Shown here: piece by piece, positions 35,753 through 44,069 of the stretch
Numbering within the stretch: position 1 is the stretch's first letter
How the letters are laid out: every line of letters begins with the position of its first letter
Position numbers and translations under genes: made by a program
NCBI RefSeq assembly: GCF_004118265.1
Contig: NZ_SDHW01000001.1
Coordinates: 1,054,001-1,118,000, forward strand
Source of the DNA: Lacibacter luteus
GTDB lineage: Bacteria; Bacteroidota; Bacteroidia; Chitinophagales; Chitinophagaceae
Length of the DNA stretch: 64,000 nucleotides
Direction of reading: 5' to 3'
The notes under the pieces: generated by a model
The model's input: the letters and a program-made list of their open reading frames with translations, nothing else
What the model was told of the DNA's origin: nothing
Databases searched by the model: none

Positions 35753-37001
35753 CCTACTTGCAGCCATGTTGTTTGTTGCTGTAACCGCACAAACACAAAC
35801 CTTAAAACTCGATGCCATCATCGACAGCATTAAACAATCGCACCCGGTTGTAAAAATGTATGAACATGAAATACGCTCCATGGATGAAGCAGCCAAAGGT
35901 GCAAAGAGCTGGATGCCGCCGGAGTTCAGCAGCGGATTTTTTATGACGCCCTACAATCCCATGCGTTGGCAAAAAATGGATGATGGCATGGGCGGTTATA
36001 AAGAAGGCATGGGACAATACATGCTTGGCGGGCAACAAATGTTTCCCAGCAAACAAAAACAAAATGCAGATGCGGCGTATATGCAAGCCATGTCTTCTGT
36101 AGAAAAAGAAAAAAAGAATGCATCACTGAACGAACTCATCAACGATGCCAAACAATTTTATTACGACTGGATCATACTGAAAAAGAAGCTTGTTATACTT
36201 GATCAGAATGAAAAGCTGCTGGAGTTTATGATCAAAAATGCAGAGATCCGTTACAGGAATAATCTTGAAAAGATCAATGCATATTATAAAGCAAAAGCAG
36301 CATTGGGCAATGTGCAGAATATGCGGTTGATGTTTGAAAACGACATCAAAGAAAAACGCATCCGCATCAATGCACTCATGAACCGCTATGCAATGACGCC
36401 GCTTGATATTGATACTTCGTATGAACTGAAAACCTATGCCGGTCTTGTGTTCGACAGCAGTCTGTTCTATACCAGCAGAAGCGATCTGAAAGCAATTGAC
36501 AAAGACATTAACCTTACCTGGCTGAAACAGGAAACAGAAAAGCAAAGTCTGAAACCGCAGTTTGGTATTCGCTACGAGCACATGTTTGGCTTTGGTGGTT
36601 TACCCATGCAGTTTTCGTTGATGGGTATGATGAAGCTGCCGCTTACCAAATGGTCGTCGAAGATGAACAAAGCCAATGTAGAAAGTTTAAAGTGGAAAGC
36701 AGCGGCATTGCAATCGCAAAAAGAAATGCTGCTGAACGAATACAGTGGCATGGCTTATGGCATGCGCAACGAACTGGAGTTAAAACAAAAGCAATTGAAG
36801 CTGTATGATGAAAATATTATTCCGGCCTTGCGCAACAATTACAAAACCATGCAGCTGGCATACGAGCAAAACACCGAAGAATTGTTTATGCTGTTTGATG
36901 CATGGGAAACATTGTACATGACGCAACTGCAGTACAGCGATCTGTTGCAGCAGGCATTGCAACTGCAGGTAACAATTGAAAGACTGATACAAAAGGAATA
37001 A
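35739..37001 (+). CDS. TolC/CusC-like outer-membrane efflux protein
   Basis: 420 residues, signal peptide 1-17 (AVTAQ), then two long-helix repeats typical of TolC-family channels: KQFYYDWIILKKKLVILDQNEKLLEFMIKNAEIRYRNN region (about 140-180) and YGMRNELELKQKQLKLYDENIIPALRNNYKTMQLAYEQN region (about 345-390). A methionine- and glycine-rich stretch (about 70-105, MGGYKEGMGQYMLGGQQMF) is unusual and may bind Cu/Ag. It is somewhat short for the family. Overlap with cusA of 14 bp shows translational coupling in one operon. Confidence 0.88.
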   Translation: MLKNNLLAAMLFVAVTAQTQTLKLDAIIDSIKQSHPVVKMYEHEIRSMDEAAKGAKSWMPPEFSSGFFMTPYNPMRWQKMDDGMGGYKEGMGQYMLGGQQMFPSKQKQNADAAYMQAMSSVEKEKKNASLNELINDAKQFYYDWIILKKKLVILDQNEKLLEFMIKNAEIRYRNNLEKINAYYKAKAALGNVQNMRLMFENDIKEKRIRINALMNRYAMTPLDIDTSYELKTYAGLVFDSSLFYTSRSDLKAIDKDINLTWLKQETEKQSLKPQFGIRYEHMFGFGGLPMQFSLMGMMKLPLTKWSSKMNKANVESLKWKAAALQSQKEMLLNEYSGMAYGMRNELELKQKQLKLYDENIIPALRNNYKTMQLAYEQNTEELFMLFDAWETLYMTQLQYSDLLQQALQLQVTIERLIQKE

Positions 37002-37166
37002 GGTGGAAGGTGAAGAAAGAAGGTTTAAGGTTTAGGATTAAAGGAAGAAGGAAAAGCCAATGACCAAGAAACAAATTCAAAGAAGAAAAAGCAAGTTCCT
37101 CTGTGTACTCTGTGACCTCAGCGTGAGTAACCATTGTAAGCGTAGCGAACAATCAAAAACAAAACA
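37002..37166. repeat. Heptad tract followed by 9-bp periodic tract
   Basis: 37002-37057 holds eight 7-bp units (GGTGGAA, GGTGAAG, GTTTAAG, GTTTAGG and so on), with weaker continuation to about 37092. 37097-37132 then holds four 9-bp units (TCCTCTGTG, TACTCTGTG, ACCTCAGCG, TGAGTAACC). This fills the gap between the TolC-like gene and the first CusB-like adaptor. Confidence 0.7.
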
Positions 37167-38540
37167 ATGAACTACAAATATCTCTACATACCATTTCTCC
37201 TGCTAGTTCTCTTTGCTTCCTGCAAAAACAACAAGGCAAAGCAAACAACAGATGCAGCAAAAGAAATGTACACCTGCCCCATGCCGCAGGATTCGGTGTT
37301 CAGTGATAAGCCGGGCACTTGTCCAAAGTGTGGAATGGAATTGGTGAAAGTTACAAATGAACAACAACATCAACACGGGCATAATGATGTAGCGGCAGCA
37401 TATACCTGTCCCATGCATCCTGATGTGGTGAAAGACAACCCTGGCTCCTGCCCCATCTGCGGAATGGATCTTGTAAAAAAAGAAACAGGTGGTGCTGCAG
37501 TTAAAGAAGTGGAACTCGATGCACTTATCAAACCAACCAATGAATTTGTGATCTCATCAGTACCCGTTACCAGCATTGAAAAAAGAGCCGAGGAAATTGA
37601 GATCGAAGCATTGGGTAGCATAGCTTACGATACAAGAGCTGTTGGCAGCATTTCAGCACGTGTAAGCGGACGTATTGAAAAACTGTATGTGCGTCACCGT
37701 TACCAGAAGATCAATAAAGGGCAACGCATCATGGACATCTACAGTCCGGAGTTACTTACGGCACAACAGAATCTTTTATTCCTCTTGAAGAATGATGCAG
37801 GCAACACAGCTATGATTGAAGCAGCAAAAGAAAAACTGTTGCTGGCAGGTATGAGCAAAGAACAATTGCAACAGGTACTACAAAGCAAACAGGCATCACT
37901 CACCGTTGCGGTGTACAGCAATTACAGCGGACATATTCATGAATCAACAGGAACAGGTATGGACAACAGTTCTGAAAAAATGAAAGATGTTTCGCTGCTC
38001 ACCGAAGAACTGCTATTGAAAGAAGGCATGTATGTGAACAAAGGACAAACTGTATTCCTTGTTTACAATCCTGCAAAAGCATGGGCTGTGCTCAACATCT
38101 TTGGCGATAACAGTGCCTTGTTGCAAAAAGGAAATGCAGTGCGTATTGTTCCTGAAACAGCACCGGGTAAAGACTTTCGTGCAAGGATCGATTTTATTGA
38201 ACCATTCTATCGAAAAGAAAACAAAACGCTTACTGCAAGAGTCTATTTCGATAACAGCAGTTTGAAAATACCCATCGGCAGCCAGGTAAGAGCCATCGTG
38301 TTTGGCAATTCAAAAAATGCATACTGGTTGCCAAAAGAAGCTGTGCTTTCATTAGGATTGGACAAAGTGGTGTTTCAAAAAGTGAAAGATGGTTTTAAAG
38401 CACAGAAGATCAACACAGGCATTTTGCACAAAACACATATACAGGTATTGAGTGGTTTGCATGTAACCGATTCGGTTGCAGCCAATGCACAGTATTTAAT
38501 GGATAGTGAGAGTTTTATTAAGGTGAAGGAGAATGAGTGA
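37167..38540 (+). CDS. cusB: CusB-like RND periplasmic adaptor with two heavy-metal-binding modules
   Basis: 457 residues, lipobox LFASC (Cys19). Two metal-binding modules come first: about 31-58 ([10 protein letters not shown]...CPKCGMEL, in which the usual CPMH has become CPMP) and about 76-103 (YTCPMHPDV...CPICGMDL). Then the adaptor core: beta-barrel and lipoyl halves ([41 protein letters not shown]), a helical hairpin (about 193-245), and a membrane-proximal domain to the end. It links inner-membrane RND pump and outer-membrane channel and passes metal to the pump. In the metal operon after the TolC-like gene. Confidence 0.9.
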   Translation: MNYKYLYIPFLLLVLFASCKNNKAKQTTDAAKEMYTCPMPQDSVFSDKPGTCPKCGMELVKVTNEQQHQHGHNDVAAAYTCPMHPDVVKDNPGSCPICGMDLVKKETGGAAVKEVELDALIKPTNEFVISSVPVTSIEKRAEEIEIEALGSIAYDTRAVGSISARVSGRIEKLYVRHRYQKINKGQRIMDIYSPELLTAQQNLLFLLKNDAGNTAMIEAAKEKLLLAGMSKEQLQQVLQSKQASLTVAVYSNYSGHIHESTGTGMDNSSEKMKDVSLLTEELLLKEGMYVNKGQTVFLVYNPAKAWAVLNIFGDNSALLQKGNAVRIVPETAPGKDFRARIDFIEPFYRKENKTLTARVYFDNSSLKIPIGSQVRAIVFGNSKNAYWLPKEAVLSLGLDKVVFQKVKDGFKAQKINTGILHKTHIQVLSGLHVTDSVAANAQYLMDSESFIKVKENE

Positions 38541-38636
38541 TAAATGATGAGTGGTTACCGTCTGAGGCCCTCGTCTAACGGATATGAATGAAAAGCAGTG
38601 GATAATGAATAAATGATAATTGACTAAAAAAGTTTT
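38524..38636. repeat. Heptad tracts between the two adaptor genes
   Basis: Two separated runs: about 38531-38557 (TGATAAA, TGATGAG type, partly in the end of the upstream gene) and about 38598-38632 (GTGGATA, ATGAATA, AATGATA, ATTGACT). Between them is a GC-richer 40-bp segment without recognisable function. Confidence 0.55.
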
Positions 38637-39872
38637 ATGATACGACACTATTTAAAGCTATTTAGCACACAAGTGCATGTTTGCCTTTTGCTTATTGCCC
38701 TTTGCCTGTTTGTTTTTTCTTCCTGCAAAAGCAAAACACATGTGCATACAGAAAGCGATGTGTACTACACCTGCTCCATGGATCCGCAGGTGATCGAGAA
38801 TAAGCCGGGCAAATGTCCTATCTGCAAAATGGATCTTACGCCTGTTAAGAAAAGCAACGGTGCTAAGAAAGATGAGATACAATTAAGTGAACAGCAGATA
38901 CAGTTGGGCAATATTCAAACCGATACCATTCGTACAGGTACTATTGGTGATCAGCTCGTGTTAACTGCCAGTTTAAATTTCAACCAGGATAAAACAACTT
39001 CGGTAAGTGCACGTGTGGGCGGGCGCATTGAACGTTTGTATTACCGTAACATCGGCGACCAGGTAAGTAAGGGCGCAGCACTTTACGATCTGTACAGCGA
39101 AGAACTGAACAATGCAAAACAGGAATATGTTTTGGCGGTTGAACGCAAAAGAACATTTGCAACAGAAACAGCTATTGACTTCGATCAACTGCTGCAAAGC
39201 GCAAAAAACAAACTGCTGCTGTGGGGCATGAGTGAAGCACAGATCAACGAACTGGCGAAAACAAAAAAACCAACTCCCATTACCACATTTTACAGTACAG
39301 CATCGGGCACCATTACCACACTCGATATTCGTGAAGGCGATTATGTAATGGATGGTGGTACCATTGTAAAGCTTGCTGATCTCTCCGGCTTATGGGCCGA
39401 AGCACAGCTGTATACATCACAGTTGGCAGTGATTGATGTGAATGGCAGTGCCACTGTTCAGTTTCCCGATATGGATGGGCTTTCGATCAATGGAAAAATT
39501 GAATTTGTAAACCCGGAGATCAATCCTGATACAAGGATCAATTTAATTCGTGTAGCTATTCCCAATAATGGCAACCGTTTAAAGCCAGGTATGCCAGCCT
39601 ATGTTGTATTGAAAAGTAAACAACACAGTTCGTTAAGCTTACCAATTGATGCGGTGATACGTGATGGCAAAGGTGCTACCGTTTGGATACGCACAGGCAC
39701 ACATTCGTTTAAAAGTAAAATGGTGGAAACAGGTTTGGAAAGCGGCGACCGTATTGAAATAAAAAGCGGGTTAAACGCTGGTGATATTGTGGTCATCAGC
39801 GGTGCGTACCTGCTGCACAGCGAATATGTATTTAAAAAAGGAGCCGATCCAATGGCGGGGCATAATCATTAA
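38637..39872 (+). CDS. Second CusB-like RND periplasmic adaptor with a metal-binding module
   Basis: 411 residues, lipobox VFSSC (Cys30). One degenerate heavy-metal-binding module at about 41-66 (YYTCSMDPQV...CPICKMDL: CSMD instead of CPMH and CKM instead of CGM). The adaptor core follows with VSARVGGRIERLYYRNIGDQVSKGAALYDLYSEEL (lipoyl), a helical hairpin (about 160-200), GTITTLDIREGDYVMDGGTIVKLADL and a terminal barrel; it ends in DPMAGHNH. Having two different CusB adaptors behind one RND pump is unusual; they could form a mixed hexamer or serve different metals. Its signal peptide is encoded by a 7-bp periodic tract. Confidence 0.88.
   Translation: MIRHYLKLFSTQVHVCLLLIALCLFVFSSCKSKTHVHTESDVYYTCSMDPQVIENKPGKCPICKMDLTPVKKSNGAKKDEIQLSEQQIQLGNIQTDTIRTGTIGDQLVLTASLNFNQDKTTSVSARVGGRIERLYYRNIGDQVSKGAALYDLYSEELNNAKQEYVLAVERKRTFATETAIDFDQLLQSAKNKLLLWGMSEAQINELAKTKKPTPITTFYSTASGTITTLDIREGDYVMDGGTIVKLADLSGLWAEAQLYTSQLAVIDVNGSATVQFPDMDGLSINGKIEFVNPEINPDTRINLIRVAIPNNGNRLKPGMPAYVVLKSKQHSSLSLPIDAVIRDGKGATVWIRTGTHSFKSKMVETGLESGDRIEIKSGLNAGDIVVISGAYLLHSEYVFKKGADPMAGHNH
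38681..38715. repeat. Heptad tract encoding the signal peptide of the second adaptor
   Basis: Five in-phase 7-bp units TTGCCTT, TTGCTTA, TTGCCCT, TTGCCTG, TTTGTTT lie inside the coding region and encode its hydrophobic core (VCLLLIALCLFVF). They share the TTGCTTATTGCC word with the tract upstream of cusA (32481-32492). Confidence 0.7.
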
Positions 39873-39921
39873 CCGAAAAGCAAGTAACATTGCAACGGTT
39901 TCACTAATAATCATCCAACAA

Positions 39922-40431
39922 ATGAAAACAATCTTCACACTATCGCTTTTACTGCTTGTTGTGTTCACCGGCTGTAAAGAAAAAACAAAGAACGATCAAC
40001 AGGAGAAAACCGCACCTGCAGTAAAAACCAAATCAGACCTCGACAAAGTAAAGCTTACTTCACTTGATGGCGAACCCATTGATCTTAACCAATACAAAGG
40101 CAAAACCATCTTCCTTAATTTCTGGGCAACCTGGTGCAAACCCTGCATACAGGAAATGCCATCCATTGCAAACGCTATGGAAAAAGTAAACAAAGATGAA
40201 GTGGTATTCCTGTTTGCATCAACCGAAGATGCAGCAGAGATCAAAGCATTTCAGCAACAAAAACCTTTTAAGTTTCACTACGTAAAGGTCGACAACTTTG
40301 AGTCCTTAGATATTATGACCATCCCCACCACATTTATCTTTAATACAAAAGGCGAACGTGTATTTAATGAAATGGGTTATCGTAAATGGGACAGTAAAGA
40401 AAACATCAACATCATCACCAACAGTAAATAA
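39922..40431 (+). CDS. TlpA/ResA-like thioredoxin lipoprotein
   Basis: 169 residues from ATG 39922 (the longer open frame upstream overlaps the adaptor gene and lacks a signal sequence). Lipobox VFTGC (Cys18), a K/Q-rich linker, then a compact thioredoxin domain (about 45-169) with active site FWATWCKPCIQEMPS and cis-Pro TIPTTFIF. It has no DUF4369 domain and is therefore distinct from the three TlpA genes near 2.5-5.9 kb. In a copper island it could keep metal-binding cysteines of the adaptors reduced, or protect them. It starts 49 bp after the second adaptor and 3 bp before the next gene. Confidence 0.9.
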   Translation: MKTIFTLSLLLLVVFTGCKEKTKNDQQEKTAPAVKTKSDLDKVKLTSLDGEPIDLNQYKGKTIFLNFWATWCKPCIQEMPSIANAMEKVNKDEVVFLFASTEDAAEIKAFQQQKPFKFHYVKVDNFESLDIMTIPTTFIFNTKGERVFNEMGYRKWDSKENINIITNSK

Positions 40432-40434
40432 AGC

Positions 40435-41646
40435 ATGCAAAAACTAATCATCCTCTTCATCGTTGCAATTTCATTTGCAGCCTGTAACAACGAGCAGAAA
40501 AAAGAAGCAGCTGCAACTACAGCCATCACAACACTCGCCTCTCCTGCTGCCGATTCCTGCGCAGAGCCCTATCTCTTTACCGATGCAAAAGGCATTGTGC
40601 ATTTATCATGGGTGGAGAAGAAAGGGAAAACATCAACCTTGTTCTTTTCTACGTTGCAAAACGATGCATGGTCGAAACCGGTTGCAATCAATACCGGTAA
40701 CAACTGGTTTGTGAACTGGGCCGATTATCCGGTTGTATCATCCGATGCAAACGGCAACATGCTGGCACATTTTTTAGAGAAAAGCGATACAGCAAAATTT
40801 ACCTACGATGTAAAATTGCTTGCATCCAACGATACAGGTAATACATGGAGCACGCCAACCATCTTACATGATGATGGCAAGAAAGCTGAACATGGTTTTG
40901 TATCTATTGTGCCGTACAACGATCAATTCTTAGTGTCATGGCTCGATGGAAGAAAGACAGCCATGGAAGGCGAACACAGCGGTCATGAAGGACATCATGG
41001 TGAAATGACCCTGCGTGCAGCCTTGCTTGATAAGAAAGGAATAAAAACAAAAGAATGGGAACTTGATGGACGCATTTGTGATTGCTGCCAGACAACCATT
41101 GCTGTTACGGCAAACGGACCTGTTGTGGTGTACAGAGATCGTTCCGATGAAGAGATCAGGGATATGTCGATTGTACGTTTGGTGAATGGTGAATGGACCA
41201 CAGCAAAAAGCATTTATGCTGATGAATGGAAAATTGCAGGATGCCCTGTAAACGGACCAAGAGCCGATGCCCTCGGCAACAACTTAGCCATTGCCTGGTT
41301 TTCGATGAAAGAGAACAAAGGCGAAGTGAAAGTTGTTTTCTCAACAGATGGCGGTGCAACGTTCAATCAACCTGTAAAAGTGGATGAAGGTAAAGCCATT
41401 GGTCGTGTTGATCTTGTTATGCTCGATGAACATTCGGCCATGATCAGCTGGATGGAAGGCGCTACCATTAAAGCGATGAAAATACATGCCGATGGTACAA
41501 AAGAACAACCTGTTGTTATTGCCGAATCGTCCGATGCACGTTCAAGCGGTTTTCCGCAAATGACAAAAGCTGGTAATAAACTGATCTTTGCTTGGACGGA
41601 TAGTAAGGCGAAGACGATCAAGATGGCTGCCTTGCAATGGAAGTAA
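40435..41646 (+). CDS. Beta-propeller (sialidase/BNR-like) lipoprotein with CDCC motif
   Basis: 403 residues, lipobox SFAAC (Cys17). The mature part is a six-bladed propeller-like repeat: Asp-box-type turns SSDANGNMLA, SNDTGNTWSTP and STDGGATFNQP. Features not typical of sialidases: an insertion EGEHSGHEGHHGEM (about 182-195), a CDCC cluster (about 215-218) and a later Cys (about 269) in AGCPVNGP. No catalytic sialidase Arg triad or FRIP motif is visible, so a metal-binding or metal-sensing role fits better than glycosidase activity. It is the last gene of the metal operon, 3 bp after the TlpA gene. Function unknown. Confidence 0.8.
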   Translation: MQKLIILFIVAISFAACNNEQKKEAAATTAITTLASPAADSCAEPYLFTDAKGIVHLSWVEKKGKTSTLFFSTLQNDAWSKPVAINTGNNWFVNWADYPVVSSDANGNMLAHFLEKSDTAKFTYDVKLLASNDTGNTWSTPTILHDDGKKAEHGFVSIVPYNDQFLVSWLDGRKTAMEGEHSGHEGHHGEMTLRAALLDKKGIKTKEWELDGRICDCCQTTIAVTANGPVVVYRDRSDEEIRDMSIVRLVNGEWTTAKSIYADEWKIAGCPVNGPRADALGNNLAIAWFSMKENKGEVKVVFSTDGGATFNQPVKVDEGKAIGRVDLVMLDEHSAMISWMEGATIKAMKIHADGTKEQPVVIAESSDARSSGFPQMTKAGNKLIFAWTDSKAKTIKMAALQWK

Positions 41647-41748
41647 AACCTTCATCGCCATTGTGGTTTTAACACTAACAGTTCTTAGCAGCAGGATTAT
41701 CAATAAGTCGCATGATAAAAAAATGACAATAATGTACCTGCAGAAACT

Positions 41749-41779
41749 ACAGTTAAAGCCATTTTAACTGTCAGTTTTG
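41749..41779 (+). terminator. Probable terminator of the metal operon
   Basis: Perfect 9-bp stem (41749-41757, ACAGTTAAA, with 41763-41771) and 5-nt loop, followed by CAGTTTTG. It lies about 100 bp after the last metal gene. The U run is short, so confidence is moderate. The rest of the 253-bp gap to trxA shows only the trxA promoter. Confidence 0.45.
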
Positions 41780-41853
41780 TAGTACAAGCACCTGTTTTTT
41801 ATTTGTGAACAGCTGTGGATAATGACAGTTCATCAGATTCGGCGGAATGGGCT

Positions 41854-41861
41854 TAAATTTG
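41854..41861 (+). promoter_or_regulatory. -7 element of trxA
   Basis: TAAATTTG matches TAnnTTTG; about 30 nt of leader follows to the ATG at 41900, with an AAAAGG Shine-Dalgarno-like run at 41885-41890. Confidence 0.5.
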
Positions 41862-41899
41862 TCCCTTCATTTCACATAAAAATTAAAAGGATATACATT

Positions 41900-42217
41900 A
41901 TGGCACTCCAATTTACAGATGCAAACTTCCAGAGCGAAGTACTCAGCTCAGATAAATTAAGCGTAATCGATTTTTGGGCAGAATGGTGCGGACCTTGCCG
42001 TGCAATCGGACCGGTTATTGAAGAATTATCAAAAGAATACGATGGTAAAGTGAAAGTAGGTAAAGTAAACGTGGATGAAAACCCACAAGTGAGCATGAAT
42101 TACGGTATCACTTCAATTCCTGCTATCCTCTTCGTAAAGAATGGCCAGGTAGTTGACAAACTCGTAGGTGCACAACCAAAAGGTAATTTTGTTAAGAAGA
42201 TCGAACAGCACATGTAA
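41900..42217 (+). CDS. trxA: Thioredoxin
   Basis: 105 residues, cytoplasmic disulfide reductase. ATG 41900 is chosen because [15 protein letters not shown] matches the family start and is preceded by an AAAAGG ribosome-binding site; the longer frame upstream has no homology. Active site WAEWCGPC (Cys30, Cys33), D25 in IDFWAEW, cis-Pro at SIPAILF, and the C-terminal [10 protein letters not shown] helix. It is monocistronic, between its own promoter and a strong terminator. Confidence 0.97.
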   Translation: MALQFTDANFQSEVLSSDKLSVIDFWAEWCGPCRAIGPVIEELSKEYDGKVKVGKVNVDENPQVSMNYGITSIPAILFVKNGQVVDKLVGAQPKGNFVKKIEQHM

Positions 42218-42238
42218 TAAAACATTACAACGATCATA

Positions 42239-42270
42239 AAAAACCCGTTTCATTTACGAAACGGGTTTTT
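42239..42270 (+). terminator. Intrinsic terminator of trxA
   Basis: Perfect 13-bp stem (42239-42251 with 42258-42270), loop ATTTAC, A5 on the left and T5 on the right. Lies 21 bp after the trxA stop. Confidence 0.88.
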
Positions 42271-42294
42271 GTTTTAGCAGATGATTTTACGACA

Positions 42295-42322
42295 CACCCT
42301 ACTCATCACTCATCTCCCCTTT
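42295..42322. repeat. Heptad tract upstream of the SET/ATP-grasp cluster
   Basis: Four 7-bp units CACCCTA, CTCATCA, CTCATCT, CCCCTTT in the 190-bp gap between trxA and the SET gene. Confidence 0.6.
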
Positions 42323-42340
42323 ATACACATTCATTCAACA

Positions 42341-42371
42341 TTTGTTAAACTAATTCGGCCTTATACGTTCT
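42341..42371 (+). promoter_or_regulatory. Promoter candidate of the SET/ATP-grasp operon
   Basis: TTTG (42341-42344), a 19-nt spacer, then TACGTTCT (42364-42371), close to TAnnTTTG. Located 36 bp upstream of the SET gene start, it would transcribe the whole three-gene cluster. Confidence 0.45.
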
Positions 42372-42407
42372 AATAGTTAATTTCAGGTATTAACACAAAA
42401 TCACCCC

Positions 42408-42902
42408 ATGTCAGTTACCACTCTTTCTGCAACCGTTCTATCGGGCCACTATGGCTTTGCTGAAATTCACAAGCTGCCCGATGTCAATCATCATCTGTTG
42501 GTTTCAACAAAAAGTTTTCAGCCCGAAGAAACCATCTGCACATTCGGTGCAAAAGAAATTCATGCTGCTCCTTCACGCTTTACTGTACAGGTAAACGAAA
42601 CACAACATATTATTCTGCAACCTGAATTTCTGCAATACATTAATCACAGCTGTAACCCCAATGCTTTTTTCAATACCACTACAATGGAATTAATTGCATT
42701 GCGTGCTATTGTACCGGGCGATGAGTTTACCTTTTTTTATCCGAGCACCGAATGGTTTATGGCAGAACCATTCGCATGCCGTTGCGGCGAGGCCAATTGC
42801 ATTGGTACAATAAAAGGAGCGAAAGAGTTAACAAAAGACGTTTTAAAAGATTACCGTTTAACTGATTTTATACAACGTAAAGTGCAGCAACGAAACGATT
42901 AA
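42408..42902 (+). CDS. Stand-alone SET-domain methyltransferase
   Basis: 164 residues made up almost entirely of a SET domain. Visible are the S-adenosylmethionine/knot motif YINHSCNPNAFF (about 78-89), the second motif GDEFTFFYPSTEW with the catalytic-type tyrosine, and a post-SET cysteine cluster CRCGEANCIG (three Cys near the C-terminus that with the NHSC cysteine can bind zinc). The N-terminal SET strand is compressed (SGHYGFAEIHKL). SET enzymes methylate lysine side chains; the substrate here is unknown. It starts a cluster with two ATP-grasp ligases, the second of which has its own SET domain, so a small molecule, peptide or partner protein may be the target rather than histone-like proteins. 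Confidence 0.88.
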   Translation: MSVTTLSATVLSGHYGFAEIHKLPDVNHHLLVSTKSFQPEETICTFGAKEIHAAPSRFTVQVNETQHIILQPEFLQYINHSCNPNAFFNTTTMELIALRAIVPGDEFTFFYPSTEWFMAEPFACRCGEANCIGTIKGAKELTKDVLKDYRLTDFIQRKVQQRND

Positions 42903-42918
42903 TAAGTTACATTTACTT

Positions 42919-44055
42919 ATGCTTCTAAACCCGGTATCATCTCTTCCTGTTACACAACATCCTTTGTTCATTTGGGTACTGGCTCCGCATCTGCAAACCA
43001 ACGATGCCAATATTGATTACTACTACGATTTTTCACAGAGCATCGAAGAATACACAAAGATTTTTGCGCAACTGCAACTCAACTGGAAATGGCAACCTGT
43101 TACACAGGAAAACTATAAATCGATCATTGATGATATTGCAGCCACAACATCATTTCAAACACCTGTTGTATTGAATTTGTGCGATGGAGATGAAGTGAAT
43201 GGAACACCCGGTGTTTCCGTTATTCATTACTTAAAAGAAAAGCAACTCATTTATACCGGAGCTGATGCGGCGTTTTATGATAACACTACTTCAAAGATCG
43301 TTATGAAGAAGATGTTTGATGATGCCGGTATTCCACATGCCAAATGGGTAGCTATTACAAAACGTGATCAGAAACTAAAAGGTATTTGCAATTATGTGGG
43401 CACGCCTTTAATTGTAAAACCTGCAGTAAGTGGTGGCAGTATGGGTTTAGGTGTAAAGAATGTTGTACAGAACGATGAAGAGTTGAATACGTTAGTACAG
43501 GAATTGTTTGAAGGTTACCGTGGCTGGGATTTTTCATTCGGTGGATTGGTAGCTGAACAGTTTATTAACGGGCCAGAATACACGGTGTTTCTTTCCGGTT
43601 CGCATCACGCACCACGTAGCCGAAAAGTATATCCACCTGTTGAGCGTATTTTTCATAAAGACTTACCTGATACTGAAAAATTTCTCTCCTTCGATCGTTT
43701 GTGGGAAACCTATGAACAGGAAAAACCATTGGGCGAATACGAAGATTTTTATCAGTACCATTTACCTCCTATTGCATTGCATAAAAAAATTATGGACCTC
43801 AGCTGGAAAGCTTACTGTGCAGTAGAAGGAACAGGTTATGGACGCATTGATATCCGCATGGATAAAGCAACCGGCAAATTATATGTACTGGAAGTAAATG
43901 CACAATGTGGTTTGAGTGAAGATGAAAATTATACATCCATCGGAGCCATTGTTCGTTTAAGTAATCAACCCTATTCCGGATTGATCCTTCATATTCTGCA
44001 GGATGCTATGCAGCGTCATTACAAAAAACAAAAAAAGACAGTGGCTGTACGTTAA
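42919..44055 (+). CDS. D-Ala-D-Ala-ligase-like ATP-grasp enzyme
   Basis: 378 residues. Pre-ATP-grasp Rossmann part (about 15-110, with VVLNLCDGDEVNGTPGVSVIHYL in place of the Ddl NxxHG region), then an ATP-grasp fold: IVKPAVSGGSMGLGV (phosphate loop), LVAEQFINGPEYTVF, RIDIRMDKATGKLYVLEVNAQCGLSEDE (Mg2+ ligands D and E/N). It makes a carboxyl-phosphate and joins it to an amine. It is not a housekeeping Ddl: it is longer, lacks the Ddl substrate residues that I can recognise, and has an insertion (about 205-275) with RSRKVYPPVERIFHKD. It begins 16 bp after the SET gene and is followed 14 bp later by a second ligase. Confidence 0.88.
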   Translation: MLLNPVSSLPVTQHPLFIWVLAPHLQTNDANIDYYYDFSQSIEEYTKIFAQLQLNWKWQPVTQENYKSIIDDIAATTSFQTPVVLNLCDGDEVNGTPGVSVIHYLKEKQLIYTGADAAFYDNTTSKIVMKKMFDDAGIPHAKWVAITKRDQKLKGICNYVGTPLIVKPAVSGGSMGLGVKNVVQNDEELNTLVQELFEGYRGWDFSFGGLVAEQFINGPEYTVFLSGSHHAPRSRKVYPPVERIFHKDLPDTEKFLSFDRLWETYEQEKPLGEYEDFYQYHLPPIALHKKIMDLSWKAYCAVEGTGYGRIDIRMDKATGKLYVLEVNAQCGLSEDENYTSIGAIVRLSNQPYSGLILHILQDAMQRHYKKQKKTVAVR

Positions 44056-44069
44056 CAGCATGAAGTTTT

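Noticed and set aside
37002-37166. Possible CRISPR or tandem-repeat protein
   Set aside because: Units are 7 and 9 bp, degenerate and non-coding; no 25-40 bp repeats or cas genes in the window.
40435-41646. True exo-alpha-sialidase
   Set aside because: No catalytic Arg triad or FRIP motif is visible and the setting is metal resistance, so a sialidase call would be misleading.
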